This document shows positions 1 through 11,331 of a stretch of DNA of 64,000 bases, piece by piece. The stretch's first letter is position 1; each line of letters begins with the position of its first letter. The notes beneath the pieces were generated by a model. It was not told the DNA's origin, ran no database searches, and worked only from the letters and a program-made list of their open reading frames with translations. Source of the stretch: Alopecurus myosuroides (Eukaryota > Streptophyta > Magnoliopsida > Poales > Poaceae); contig CM054057.1 of the NCBI GenBank assembly GCA_028641055.1, forward strand, positions 397,962,541-398,026,540, read 5' to 3'. Both the position numbers and the translations under genes were made by a program.

Positions 1-3000
1 AAACACAACTTCTGTGGGTGAAACAAAACCTAGCCCGAGTGGTAAAAGTAAGGAAGTGAGCCTTTTAACCATGTTAGCCACCAAAGATGACTTGAGAGAG
101 TTTAAAGAGGGTCCGAGTTTAGTACCTATAGTGCTCATGCACAAGGGTGGATTTTAGTTTTTAATGACATGACTCCTCTTTCTATTGGTGTCTCTAATGT
201 TTTGTAGGATTTTGATGATGTTTTTCCAGAAGAAATACCCTCGGGGCTGCCAGCATTGAGAGGGATTGAACACCAAATTGATTTGATTCCTGGATCATCA
301 TTGCCAAATCGAGCTCCCTATAGGACAAATCCCCAAGAGACAAAGGAAATTCAGAAACAAGGACAAGAGCTTCTTGATAAATGTTATATTCGAATAAGCC
401 TCTCTCCTTGTGTTGTTCCTGTTATTTTAGTTCGTAAGAAAGATGGTACTTGGCGCATGTGTGTAGATTGTTGAACAATTAACAACATCACTATTCGTTA
501 TCGTCATCCTATACCATGTTTGGAAGACATGTTAGATGAATTAAGTGGTGTTGCTGTTTTCTCTAAAATTGATTTGCGTAGTGGTTATCATAAAATTAGG
601 ATGAAAGAGGGGGATGCGTGGAAAACAACCTTTAAACAAAATTTGGTTTATATGAGTGGTTAGTGATGCCTTTTGGATTAACTAATGCACCTAGTACTTT
701 CATGAGATTAATGAACCATGTTTTGAGAGATTTTATCGTCAAATTTGTGGTAGTTTATTCTGATGATATTCTCATATATAGACACAATGAACATGAACAC
801 ATTGATCATATTAGACAAGTCTTTCATGTTCTAAGAGAAAATAAATTGTATGGTAATTTAGAGAAGTGCACTTTTTGCAAAGATAAGGTCATATTTCTTG
901 GATATGTTGTTTCTAAACATGGGATTGAAGTGGATGAATCTAAAATTGAGGCAATTAAAAATTGGCCAATTCCCATGAATGTGAGTCAAGTAAGAAGTTT
1001 TAATGGACTTGCTGGATGTTATAGAAGATTTGTGAAGGTCTTTAGTACTATTGTTGCCCCTTTGAATGATTTGACTAAGAAAGGTGTAAATTTCGAGTGG
1101 GGGGTTGCTCAAGATATTGCTTTTGACAGTTTGAAAAACAAGCTGATTTCAGCCCCATTATTAATGCTACCTAATTTTAATAGACCATTCAAAATTAAAT
1201 ATGATTCTAGTGGCATAGGTATTGGAGGTGTGTTAATACAAGATAATAAACCTATTGCTTATTTTTCTTAGAAATTGCATGGTGCTCAATTGAATTATTT
1301 TGTCTATGATAAGGAACTATATGCACTTGTGAGTGTTTTAGAAGTATGGAAACATTATTTGTGGCCTAAAGAGTTTATTATACATTCTAATCATGAGGCT
1401 TTGAAATTTTTAAAGAATCAATCTAGTATTAATAAGAGACATGCTAAATGGGTAGAATTTATAAAATCTTTCCCATACATTACTAGACATAAGAAAGGAT
1501 TAGATAATGTGGTTGATGACGCTTTGTCTAGAAAAAACATGTTACTCACTAAGTTGGATGTCCAAGTTTCGGGTTTGGAGAGTGTGAAACCAGTATATGC
1601 TGAAGATAAAGAGTTTTATACACCTTATGCTAATTGTTCTAATGTGAAGGTTTGGGATAAATATCATATACATGATGGATTTCTGTTTAGAGCTAACAAA
1701 TTATGTATTCCCGAGTGTTCTTTGCGTTTGATGTGATTGCAGGAATCTCATAGTTGTGGATTCATGGGACACTTTGGACGTGACAAAACATTACTTATGT
1801 TGGCTGACAATTTTTATTGGGCACATATGAGACGTGATGTTTACAGGTTTGTGCAATGTTGCATCACTTGCAACAAGGCCAAGTCAAAATTGAAGCCCCA
1901 CGGTTTGTATACTCCTCTACCTGCACCTACTACACCATGGGAAGATAGATTTTGTGCTAGGTTTACCGACGACAAAAAGAGGGCATGATTCTATATTTGT
2001 GGTAGTGGATAAATTTTTAAAGATGTCACACTTTATTTCTTTCCACAAAAGCAACGATGTGTCGCATATTGCTAATCTGTTTTTCAGGGACATAGTGAGA
2101 CTACATGGAGTACCAAGGACTATTGTTTCTGATCGTGACGTGAAGTTTATGAGCTACTTTTGGAAGACATTATGGGGGAAGCTAGGAACAAAGTTGTTGT
2201 TTTCAGCAACATGTCATCCCCAAAGTGATGGACATACGGAGGTGGTTAATCGCACATTATCAACATTGTTGCGAACCATGATCAAGAAAAATTTGCGGGA
2301 GTGGGAGAAGTGTTTACCACATGTAGAATTTGCATACAACAGGGTTGTCCACTCTACTACTCAGCTTTGCCCGTTTAAAGTGATCTATGGATTCAGGCCA
2401 CTACACCACTTGATTTGTTACCACTTCCCATACAAGAGAGAATAAATATGGAGGCATCAAAGAGAGCTGATTTTGTGAAGAAGATACATGAGAAGACCAA
2501 GGATGCTATACAGAAGACGGGGAAGTATGTGGAAAGAGTAAACAAGAAGAGGAAAGAGGTTCTATTTCGGCCAGGAGATTTGGTATGGGTGCACTTCTCA
2601 AAGGATATATTTCCAAAGCTAAGCAAGTCGAAATTGTTACCTCGAGGTGCAAGTACCTACAAAGGGCTTGATAAAATCAATGACAATGCTTACAAGATAG
2701 ACCTTCTAGTTGATGAGTTTCGTGTGAGTAATTCATTCAATGTTGCTGATTTGACACAATACCATGGAGATGACCTTGATGCGTCGAGGTCGACGCCTTT
2801 TCAAGGGGGGAGGATGATAAGGACATCCCTAGTTCTTTGCCACACAAGGAGGTTGTTATCCAAGAGAATCCTGATGAAATAAGACTTGGGCCAATAACAA
2901 GATCAAAGGACAAGTTATTACAACAACAGGTGAATTCACTCCTTATTGAATATGATGTTTGTAATAGTGAGAATTTTATACTGCCTAAGTCTATGCATTT

Positions 3001-3178
3001 ATGTATGATGAGGGTTATTGATAACACAAACATGGTGGTGGAAAACAGCCAAGAGGAGCTGGAAAACAAGATGGAGATGCTGGAAAACAAGAGTACAATG
3101 GTGAAAACAGATTTAGAAGAAGCTGAAAACAAATGTAAAAGTGTGGAAAACAACTCCAGGAATGATATTCCACACTAA
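1..3178 (+). pseudogene. pol: F1 pol polyprotein, decayed (protease end, RT, RNase H, integrase)
   Basis: Reverse transcriptase, RNase H and integrase of the retrotransposon can be read in order, but in broken frames. The RT N-terminal part lies at 256-474 and ends in a TGA after the CVDC motif. RT resumes at 663-1271 with active site YSDD (near 758), RNase H follows at about 1275-1540, the integrase zinc region with HSCGFMGHFGR at about 1745, the catalytic core at 1954-2445, and the C-terminal tail to 3178. At least five stops or frameshifts separate these blocks. The last about 120 codons lie inside the 3' LTR (from 2818), so the stop codon is LTR-encoded. The repeated ENK/ENS tail at 3050-3170 looks like a degenerate coiled coil absent from F2. 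Confidence 0.85.
2801..2817 (+). other. F1 polypurine tract
   Basis: The purine run TCAAGGGGGGAGGATGA directly precedes the LTR start. It also encodes part of the polyprotein (FQGG followed by acidic residues), which shows that pol reads through the tract into the LTR. Confidence 0.7.
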
Positions 3179-3765
3179 GGAATGGTGAAAACAAGTGGAG
3201 GGCACCCCATTGAAGATCAATGCTCTATATATAAGTCCTAATTCAATTAGGCATGGCCTGTATGCCATAATGGTTGAGCCCCCGAAAGTTGGGTCGGTTT
3301 GTATCCCTTACTAGTCCAAGTAGGAGTCATAGTAGTGTCCTCCTAGTCCAAGTAGGAGTCCTAGTCCTCGTAGGAGAGATGCTTGCGCAAGGAGACCTTG
3401 TGGCTGCACCTCCACCTATATATACTCCCCTCCTGCGAGTTATGGAGATAGAACAAGTTTAAACCAAAAACCCTAGCATCAAGATTGTATTGCTACTAAG
3501 CATTCATCTTGAAGTATTACCATTGAAAAGTTGCATGATATCTTGTTGTTCCACTGGGAATAAAGGGATACATGACCACTCGTGATCTTTAATTGCGTGT
3601 GCAAGAGTGTGTAGTTGAGAATATCGAAAGGGGTTGATTGTTGTTGCACTGGCAACAGCGATTATCCAAGGAGAGTTCTTAGTGTAGCACTAGTTATCAA
3701 CTACCCACAAAACATCCACCATAAGGAGAGAGAGCTCACTGAGAAGATAGGTCCACCCAATATAA
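2818..3765 (+). repeat. F1 3' LTR
   Basis: The start is set by the polypurine tract and by alignment with the start of F2's LTR (TAAGGACATCC here, TGAGGACATCC in F2). The end, CCACCCAATATAA, aligns with the CA terminus of the solo LTR at 56558-57442. Length is about 948 bp. TATA-like runs lie at 3225-3234 and 3416-3425. The U5 segment with TTGTTCCACTGGGAATAA is shared with the F2 LTR in opposite orientation. The copy lacks the GGACATGTCC repeats seen in the F2 LTR. Confidence 0.75.
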
Positions 3766-4191
3766 GATTGGGACAACCTAGGACATGTCCTTGCTGCCCC
3801 CAACTATGATGTATTGTGCCCAGTTGTTGAGGGGGTTGTTGAAAATAAGGACATGTCCTTGCTGCCCTCAATTGCTTCTCCTTCAGCTCCCTCCTCCTTC
3901 TCCTCTCTTGTATCATCATAGCCACCATCTTCCATGTGTTCCTCCATGCTTGGTTTCTCCTATCCCTCCATAATGCTTGTGTTATCAATAAACATAATCA
4001 TACACAAATTCATAGATTTAGGTACTATAAAATTCTCACAATTATAAACATCATATTCTACTAGGAGTGAATTCACCTGTTGTTCTAATAGCTTGGTCCT
4101 TGTTCTCTTCATTGGGCCAAGTCTCACTCCAATATCTTGAGCAACAACTTTATCATGTGTAACAATAGGTGAAGAGCTAGGGATGTCCTCA
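3766..4191 (-). repeat. F2 3' LTR, truncated by F1
   Basis: Only the first about 426 bp of the LTR remain; the complete partner is 10415-11331. The start is the complement of GGATGTCCTCA at 4191, next to a polypurine tract at 4192-4208. The cut at 3766 falls within the sequence GATTGGGACAACCTAGGACA, which matches GATTGGAACAGTCTAGGACA in the intact LTR. Two copies of the palindrome GGACATGTCC lie at about 3781 and 3850, within a direct repeat of about 70 bp. Confidence 0.8.
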
Positions 4192-5402
4192 TCATCCTCC
4201 CCCCCTTGAAAAGGCGTCAACCTCGACACAGCAAGGTCATCTCCAAAGTATGGTGTCAAATCAGCTACATTAAAAGAATTACTAACACCAAACTCATCAG
4301 CTGAGAGGTCTATCTTGTATGCATTATCATTGATTCTCGAAATCACTTTATATAAACCAGCACCTCTAGGCATCAACTTGGATTTGCGCAATGTGGGGAA
4401 CCTATCCTTGCGAAAATGAGCCCACACCATATCTCCTGGCCGAAATATCACCTCTTTCCTCTTCTTGTTAACTCTTTCAGCCACATGTCTTCCCTTCTTC
4501 TTCATTGCTTCTTTTGTTTTCTCATTGATTTTTCTCACAAAATCAGCTCTTTTTGATGCCTCCATTATTACTCTGTCTTGTATGGGAAGTGGCAGCAAAT
4601 CAAGTGGTGTTATTGGTTTTAAACCATACACCACCTCAAACGGGCATAACTGAGTAGTGGAGTGCACAACCCTATTATAAGCAAACTCAACATGGGGCAA
4701 GCACTCTTCCCACTCCCGCAAATTTTTCTTGATCATGGCTCGTAGCAATGTAGATAATGTGCGATTCACCACCTCCATTTGTCCATCAGTTTGGGGGTGA
4801 CAAGTAGTATTAAACACCAACTTTGTCCCCAGTTTTCCCCATAGTGTATTCCACAAATAGCTCATAAACTTCACATCACGATCAGAAACAATAGTCTTGG
4901 GTACTCCATGCAATCTCACTATATTCCTGAAAAACAGAGTATTAATATGCGACGCATCATCGCTCTTGTGGCATGCAATAAAGTGTGACATTTTAGAGAA
5001 CCTATCCACTACCACAAAGATATAATCATGTGCTCTTTTTGTCCTTGGCAACCCTAACACAAAATCCATACTAATATCTTCCCATGGTGTAGTAGGTGCA
5101 GGAAGAGGAGTATAAAAACCATGAGGCTTAAATTTTGATTTAGCTTTGTTGCAAGTGATGCAACACTGCACAAACCTATACACATCATGCCTCATGTGTG
5201 TCCAATAAAAATAGTCCGCTAACATAAGCAATGTTTTCTCTTGTCCAAAGTGTCCCATCAATCCTCCACTATGAGATTCCTGTACTAAGAACAAACACAA
5301 AGAACACTCGGGAATACACAATTTTTTAGATCGAAACAAAAACCCATCATGTATGTGATATTTTTCCCATACCTTAACATTAGTACATTTAGCAAATGGC
5401 AT
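3960..5402 (-). CDS. int: F2 integrase and C-terminal tail
   Basis: This 480-codon open frame encodes the integrase that joins retrotransposon cDNA to host DNA. The zinc-binding HHCC module is at residues 44-84 (H44, H48, then CCITC). The catalytic triad is D113 (SMDFVLG), D174 (VSDRD) and E210 (DGQME), with the family's 35-residue spacing. The C-terminal part contains a GPF/GAGLYKV-type motif and ends [10 protein letters not shown]. The methionine at 5402 is internal to the polyprotein, not a true start. The last 77 codons or so lie in the LTR (below 4191). It is the best preserved coding block of family F; upstream RT and RNase H lie in other frames. Confidence 0.8.
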   Translation of the reverse strand: MPFAKCTNVKVWEKYHIHDGFLFRSKKLCIPECSLCLFLVQESHSGGLMGHFGQEKTLLMLADYFYWTHMRHDVYRFVQCCITCNKAKSKFKPHGFYTPLPAPTTPWEDISMDFVLGLPRTKRAHDYIFVVVDRFSKMSHFIACHKSDDASHINTLFFRNIVRLHGVPKTIVSDRDVKFMSYLWNTLWGKLGTKLVFNTTCHPQTDGQMEVVNRTLSTLLRAMIKKNLREWEECLPHVEFAYNRVVHSTTQLCPFEVVYGLKPITPLDLLPLPIQDRVIMEASKRADFVRKINEKTKEAMKKKGRHVAERVNKKRKEVIFRPGDMVWAHFRKDRFPTLRKSKLMPRGAGLYKVISRINDNAYKIDLSADEFGVSNSFNVADLTPYFGDDLAVSRLTPFQGGEDDEDIPSSSPIVTHDKVVAQDIGVRLGPMKRTRTKLLEQQVNSLLVEYDVYNCENFIVPKSMNLCMIMFIDNTSIMEG

Positions 5403-7521
5403 AGAAAATTCATTATCCTCAGCATAATTTTTTTGATACCCTCAAAACCAGAAACTTGCACTTCTAATTTGGTGAGTAACATATTTTTCCTTGACAAAGC
5501 ATCATCAACTATGTTATCCAATCCATTTTTATGCTTAATGATGTATGGAAAAGATTTCCCATTTAGCATGTCTTTTATTCAAATTAGATTGCCTCTTTAA
5601 TAATTTTAAAGCTTCATGATCAGAATGTATAATGAACTCTTTAGGCCACAAATAGTGTTTCCACACTTCTAAAACTCTCACAAGTGCATATAATTCTTTA
5701 TCATAGACCGAATAATTTAATTGAGCACCATGCAATTTTTCATAAAAATAAGAAATATGTTTCTTCTCTTGCATCAAAACACCTCAATTACATATGCCAC
5801 TAGCATCACATTTAATCTCAAATTGCTTATTAAAATCTACTCCCTTTTTTGTCAAATCATTTAATGGAGCAGCAATTGTACTAAAGTCTTTAACAAACCT
5901 TCTACAAAATCCAACAAGCCAATTGAAACTACGTACTTGACTCACATTACTAGGGGTAGGACAATTTCGGATTGCTTCAATTTTCGAATTAGCCACCTCA
6001 ATTCCATTTTGAGAAACTACATATTCCAGAAATATGACCTTGTCTTTCCAAAAAATGCACTTCTCAAGATTACCATACAATTTATTTTCTCTTAACACAT
6101 GCAAGACTTGTCTAATATGATCAACATGTTCATGTTCATTGTGGTTGTATGTGATAATATCACCAAAATAAACTACCCCAAACTTGCCAATAAAATCTCT
6201 CAAAACACGGTTCATTAATCTCATGAATGTACTAGGTGCATTAGTTAAACCAAAAGGCATCACTAACCATTCATATAAACCAAATTTTGTTTTAAAGGTT
6301 GTTTTCCACTCAACCCCCTCTTTCATCCTAATTTGATGGTAACCACTACGCAAATCAATTTCAAAGAAAACAACAGCACCACTCCATTCATCTAACATGT
6401 CTTCCGAACATGGTATAGGATGACGATAACAAATAGTGATGTTGTTAATTGCTCTACAATCTACACACGTGGGTCAAGTACCATTTTTCTTAGGAACTAA
6501 AATAACGGGAACATCACAAGGAGAAAGACTGATTCGAATATATCCTTTGTCTAGTAGCTCTTACACTTTCTTCTGTATCTCCTTTGTTTCTTGGACATTG
6601 GTTCTATAAGGTGTTCGGTTTGGCAAAGATGCTCCAGGAATTAAATCAATTTGGTGCTCTATCCCTCTCAATGGTGGCAGCCCCGAGGGAATTTCTTCTA
6701 GAAAAACATCATCAAACTCCTGCAAAACATGTGAAACACCAAGAGAAATAGGGGTCATGTCAATAGAAACCAACATCTCTCCCTTTTGAATAAGCACAAT
6801 AGAGACTAGTGTAGGATCCTCTCTAATTCCCTAAAATCCTCTTTAGTGGCTAACATGCATAATAGGCTCTCTCTTTTATTTTTACCACTCTAATTGTTAT
6901 TGCTACTATTACCCACAGCTTGTGTATTTTCTTTTCTATCACTCTCCCTCTCAAGGTTCACTTCAATTTTTTGACGAGAATCATTTACAATTTGCTATGG
7001 TGTCATAGGCCTCAAGATAATAGTCCTCCCATGGTAATTCAACTCATATGTATTTGCTCTCCCATCATGCTTCACACTTCTGTCAAATTTCCATGGCCTT
7101 CCCAATAATAAGTGGCAAACAGTCGTAGGAACCACATCAAACTCAATAGTATCCTTGTATGGACCAATCTGAAATTCCACACACACCATATAGCTCACTT
7201 TCCTCTCCTAGTGCTACTCAACCACTGAATATAATAAGGATTAAGGTGTGGTAAATATGTCAGATTCAGCTTTGCACATAGATCTTTGCTAGCTAAATTC
7301 CTGTAACTCCCCCATCAATAATAACCTTGCAAGCCATATTAGGACCAATAATAGCTTTAGTTTGAAATAAGTTGCAGCGTTGAGTTTCTGGACTTGGAAT
7401 CACACTCAAAGATTTATGTGTGCAGACAATAGATGGCATAGAAGTAGCATGAGTATCACTAATATAGCCATCATCATCATCATTATGATCATCATCATCT
7501 CATGTCTCATACTCATTGTTT
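5403..7521 (-). pseudogene. pol: F2 protease, reverse transcriptase and RNase H, decayed
   Basis: Pieces in several frames give protease remnants (6995-7198, with LLLGRPW), the region before RT (6561-6797, with GIEHQIDLIPGASLPNRTPY), RT (5784-6398, with [11 protein letters not shown] and [17 protein letters not shown]) and RNase H (5535-5777 and 5285-5569, with [20 protein letters not shown]). The RT active site reads YFGD instead of YxDD, so one of the two metal-binding aspartates is lost. Stops and frameshifts separate RT from the upstream part (near 6460-6560) and RT from RNase H (near 5780). A region of GATGAT-type repeats at about 7455-7500 encodes an acidic stretch. Confidence 0.8.
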
Positions 7522-8829
7522 TCATCCACTATCATGATTTCTTGCATTAGGGCAATCTCTCTTAAAATGGCCTTTACCTCCACATGTGTGACATGACATA
7601 TTCATGTTTCTTGCTACAGAGGCACTAGAACTCGTGGTACTTTCTGTTGGTTGTGATGTTCTCCTTGCATTGTATGCACTAGGATTGGCCTTGGAAGAAG
7701 AATTACCACAAACTGATGATTGTGGAGGTGGAGTACTAGAAACAGTAGGTGTTCTTGATGGAAAACGACTCCTTGCACATGCTGTAATTTTGGCCTCATC
7801 ATTCAAATGTGCTTTGGCCTCTCTAGCATGGCGTAGTAGCTGGTGCATATCATGGTATTGATGGTGCATCAAAATGCCTCTAATTTTATAATTCAAACCC
7901 GAAAGAAAATGTTGCATTATTTGCTCCAATTACTCTCTCACATGTGCCCTTTGCATGATCATCTCCATCTTTTGATAATAAGCATCAACATTCATTGTAC
8001 CTTGTCTCAATTGCTGCAATTGATCATATTGTGAACGAATATAATTTGGAGGTACAAATTTGTCCCTCATAACTCTCTTCATGGTTCCCCAAGTGATAAT
8101 GGGTAATTCACCAATTTCAGCCCTTGTTCTCATAGTGTTATTCCACCAACGAAGAGCATATCCATCAAACTCAGAAGAAGGAAGTTTTATTTTTCTTTCC
8201 TCAGTGTAGTCATGCAAACGCCATAATTTTTCAATCTGGAGCTCCCCTAGCAAATACTCCTCAACATCCATGGTTTCAAAACTGAATGGTGGTATGGTAA
8301 ATTTGGGTTTTCCCAAAGCATCATCATCTCTATTATTTTCAGGAGGAACATTGTGGGGTACATGCCTTGCACCCATATGCATGTTGGCTCGGCCAAGAAA
8401 TCCACCTCGGCCCCTCTCCACTCTAACTCCACAGCCAACATTGTTTTCCACTCCCTCATTAGCTGGACATCCATCATTAGCACCACTATGCACACTAGCA
8501 TTATCATCATCAATAGTAGGAAGTCTTTGATAAAGGAATGTCTTGAAATCAGCAAGTTGAGTAGTCAATGTAGCAATAGAGTCTTGAATAGTGATCACTT
8601 GTGTTTGATTGGTTGTAGCCAATTTAGTGATATCCCCCACTTTAGTATCTAGGGCTTGCATCTCCACATAAATAGGATCACAAGCACCAGCAACATAATA
8701 TCTCAATTCTATGTGAGATATCTCAATTTGGTTTGTCATTACATCATGCAATGCCTCATACCCCCTCCAATTAACTCCTTCCCCATGGTCCTTCTTTTGC
8801 CGCACAAGATCACCACTAGAAGGATCCAT
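7522..8829 (-). pseudogene. gag: F2 gag with one in-frame stop
   Basis: Gag forms the retrotransposon particle. I chose the ATG at 8829 (MDPSSGDLV); an upstream in-frame ATG exists but its extra residues look non-coding. The N-terminal part has a predicted helical region (TTNQTQVITIQDS), followed by the capsid region with FDGYALRWWNNTMRTR, typical of the retrotransposon gag domain. A stop at 7930-7932 (GAG TAA TTG) splits the frame; it continues in phase to 7522 and holds a CCHC zinc knuckle, CHTCGGKGHFKRDC, near 7550-7592. A zinc knuckle right at the end is usual for gag. Apart from the single stop the domain is well preserved. Confidence 0.85.
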
Positions 8830-10400
8830 GATTAGTAGGTTAGTGAAAAAAAAGCAAGTATATATATGTGGTGTTCTCTCACAACTCACTCAAAACCAGC
8901 AAGAAAAGGAGTACCTTACCGTTCCAAAATGAATAGAAATACATACCAACAAGTAGAGGCAACTAGTGTGCTTAATGTGAAGAAGAGAATACCCGGGGTT
9001 TTAACTATCACAAGGAAAAACAAGGTATAGGGTGGAACATGGTTGGGAGTCCTAACAACACCAAATTAACACCTCCTATACGCTAACAAATGTGATGTAA
9101 AAACACAGGAAAAACTCACACCAATCGGGACAAATGTGGCTTAACAACTATATGGTAGAATTGTTGCAAGCACTGGAAACTCACTAGCTATAGCTGAAAT
9201 TTAACAGGCACAAGATTGCTCAATAGTAGAAACCAAGTGTCACAATTTGTATATAGCAAGCTCCACTAGTAAGCAATAGTATGAATTCGGCCTCTTTTGA
9301 TTTTTTCAGTTTTCTCTTTTTTTGTAAACTTTTACTCTTTTTCTATTTATTTTTTGTATTTTTCCAATGGCCTTAATAACAACTAGGAGAAATATTAACC
9401 AAACAGCAAGTGAATCACAATGGTATATGGAAATTTGAGCAGCATGTAATAGCACAAAAATAGCTATACTTGTGGGCAAGGTATCAAAAATTATACTTTA
9501 GAAAGGTTGTGGCTAGGTTCACAAGGCTCAGATATAGAAATTTGAAGAAAATAGAAAGGAAAAACAAATAAAAACAACCTAAAACTATACTAGATGCTCA
9601 CGGCAACAAACAAGAACAATTGGTACCCTGGTGGCAGCGATTTAGCACAGAAAATGTGCCCTGCAGCAAACGGTGCGGCACAAAAAGGTGTAACGCGCGC
9701 GGCAGGAAAAACCAGTGAAACGAGGCCATGGTGGGGTGATTGTGTGGCACAGTATGCGTGCTATATACGCGGTAGAGAACGGGGCGAATCCGTGCCGCGG
9801 TAGACGCCGAGTCCGAACGGCAGTAGGGCGCGACAGCGAAACGCGGTAAAACCGTGCCGCGACCGAGCGAGTTCGAGCTCGACTAGGGTTAGAACGTGGC
9901 AGCAATTTTGCGCGGAAAATAGGGCTCGGTAACAATACGATGATGGCAAGGACGCACACGCGCGGCAGCGAATTGCGAGGTTTCGTGTGCCTGGCAGAAA
10001 CACGGAGATGATTCCGATTACAAATTAGAAGCACGGGCCAAACACACACGAATCCACCAAGTACCTCTCGGATGTGATTCCGAGTAGGGCTAGAACTAGG
10101 AGGATCAAAAGAGCAACTCGCACCAATATTTTTGTGAGGAAATTTTCGGTATAGACACGGAAGAAAACACAACTCGAAATTGAAACCTAGACTTTAAGAA
10201 CCCTAAACCTAGAAAGACTCAAGACACAAAAAGGAAAAGGAAATGCAAAATCAAGAAATAACAGCAAACAAGAGATGTAATTAGGTATTCATCTAAGGCT
10301 AGGCAATGAACTAGAACTATTTTTGTGGTCTTTTTCTGTCTAGGAAATAAAAACACTCGAAATTAGGGTTATAAAAATAGCTCACTTAGGCAACCTGTAA
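8830..10400 (-). other. F2 untranslated leader between PBS and gag
   Basis: About 1.57 kb with no coding signal that I can support. The part near 9290-9360 is T-rich on the plus strand; 9640-9990 is GC-rich with repeated GCGGCA/GCGGTA-like words. Open frames here have no recognisable domain and I regard them as chance. Confidence 0.6.
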
Positions 10401-10414
10401 ATCTGATACCAATA
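10401..10414 (-). other. F2 primer binding site (initiator tRNA-Met type)
   Basis: The complement reads TTGGTATCAGAT, one base from the LTR end. TGGTATCAGA is the usual sequence complementary to the 3' end of initiator tRNA-Met in plant gypsy elements. The final bases differ from the canonical GAGC. Confidence 0.8.
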
Positions 10415-11331
10415 TTATTTGAGGTGGCCCAATCTTCTCGATGAACTCTCACTGATAACTTGAATTGATAATTCGTGTCTCATTGAAAACCCTTCGGCTG
10501 GTCCCTAATGCCAATGCAACAGTTTGGAACCCAATGGATATTCTCAACTCCACACGCTTGCACAACGTAGCCACCGACTACGAGGTGGTCCTGTACCGCC
10601 TTATTCCCAGTGGAACAACAGGTAGCACGCAATTTTGCAATGGTAATAATACTTTCATATGAATGCTTACAAGGAGCAATTCGAATCAAAAGGTTCTAGG
10701 GTTTATGTTTAACGTAGTCTGCCCTCGTCTAACTCGGGTCCTAGGTATTTATCAGGGGTAAGGGGGTGCCGCCACAATCCTTGCGCAAACACCACCCTTC
10801 CAACTCAACATGGACTCAAACTTGGGTTTGGAATCGATCAGCCATAATACAAACCGACCCCTAGGGGCGTTCGGCCACATAGGCACGCATGCCATAATAG
10901 GACTCGGATTGGAACAGTCTAGGACATGTCCTTGTTGCCCCAACTATGCTCTATTGCGCCCAATTGTTGAGGGGGCTGGTGCAAACAAGGACATGGTCTT
11001 GCTTCCCTCCATTGTTTCTCCTTCATCTCCGTCCGCCTTCTCCTCTCTTGTATAATGATAGCCACCGACTTCCATGTGTTCCTCCATGCTTGGTTCCTCC
11101 TCTCCCTCCATAATGCTTGTGTTATCAATAAACCTAATCATACACAAATGCATAGATTTAGGTAGTATAAAATTCTCACAATTATAAGAACCATATTCTA
11201 CTAGGAGTGAATTCACCTGTTGTTCTAATAGCTTGGTCCTTTATGTTGTCATTGGGTCAAGTCTCACTCCATTATCTTGAGCAGCAACTTTATCATGTGT
11301 AAGAATAGGTGAAGAGTTAGGGATGTCCTCA
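10415..11331 (-). repeat. F2 5' LTR, shared with F3 as its 3' LTR
   Basis: About 917 bp. The right end is next to the polypurine complement (11332-11348), the left end is next to the PBS. It includes the C-terminal pol codons ([20 protein letters not shown]) at 11100-11216, because this family's pol frame enters the LTR. The palindrome AGGACATGTCCT is at about 10918-10930, with a decayed second copy at about 10988. Because internal pol sequence flanks it on one side and PBS on the other, it serves as 3' LTR for F3 and 5' LTR for F2. Confidence 0.75.

Larger units (their letters stand above)
1..3765 (+). mobile_element. Element F1, CRM-like Ty3/gypsy, 5' part outside window
   Basis: This is the 3' half of a gypsy retrotransposon: end of protease, RT, RNase H, integrase, then a complete 3' LTR. 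Its proteins match those of F2 on the opposite strand (3766-11331), so both are one family. Its right end abuts F2's 3' LTR sequence exactly at 3765/3766, which suggests that F1 jumped into that LTR. Its 5' LTR should lie left of the window. The CRM assignment rests on pol running into the LTR and on the motif after integrase; it is an inference. Confidence 0.85.
3766..11331 (-). mobile_element. Element F2, CRM-like Ty3/gypsy, nearly complete
   Basis: Read on the minus strand the order is 5' LTR (11331-10415), initiator-Met-type PBS (10401-10414), leader, gag (8829-7522), protease/RT/RNase H (about 7520-5403), integrase (5402-3960) and a 3' LTR cut off at 3766. The missing 3' part of that LTR is probably on the far side of F1. 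Gag carries one in-frame stop, the RT active site is damaged, and several frames are broken, so the element is not autonomous. Confidence 0.85.
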
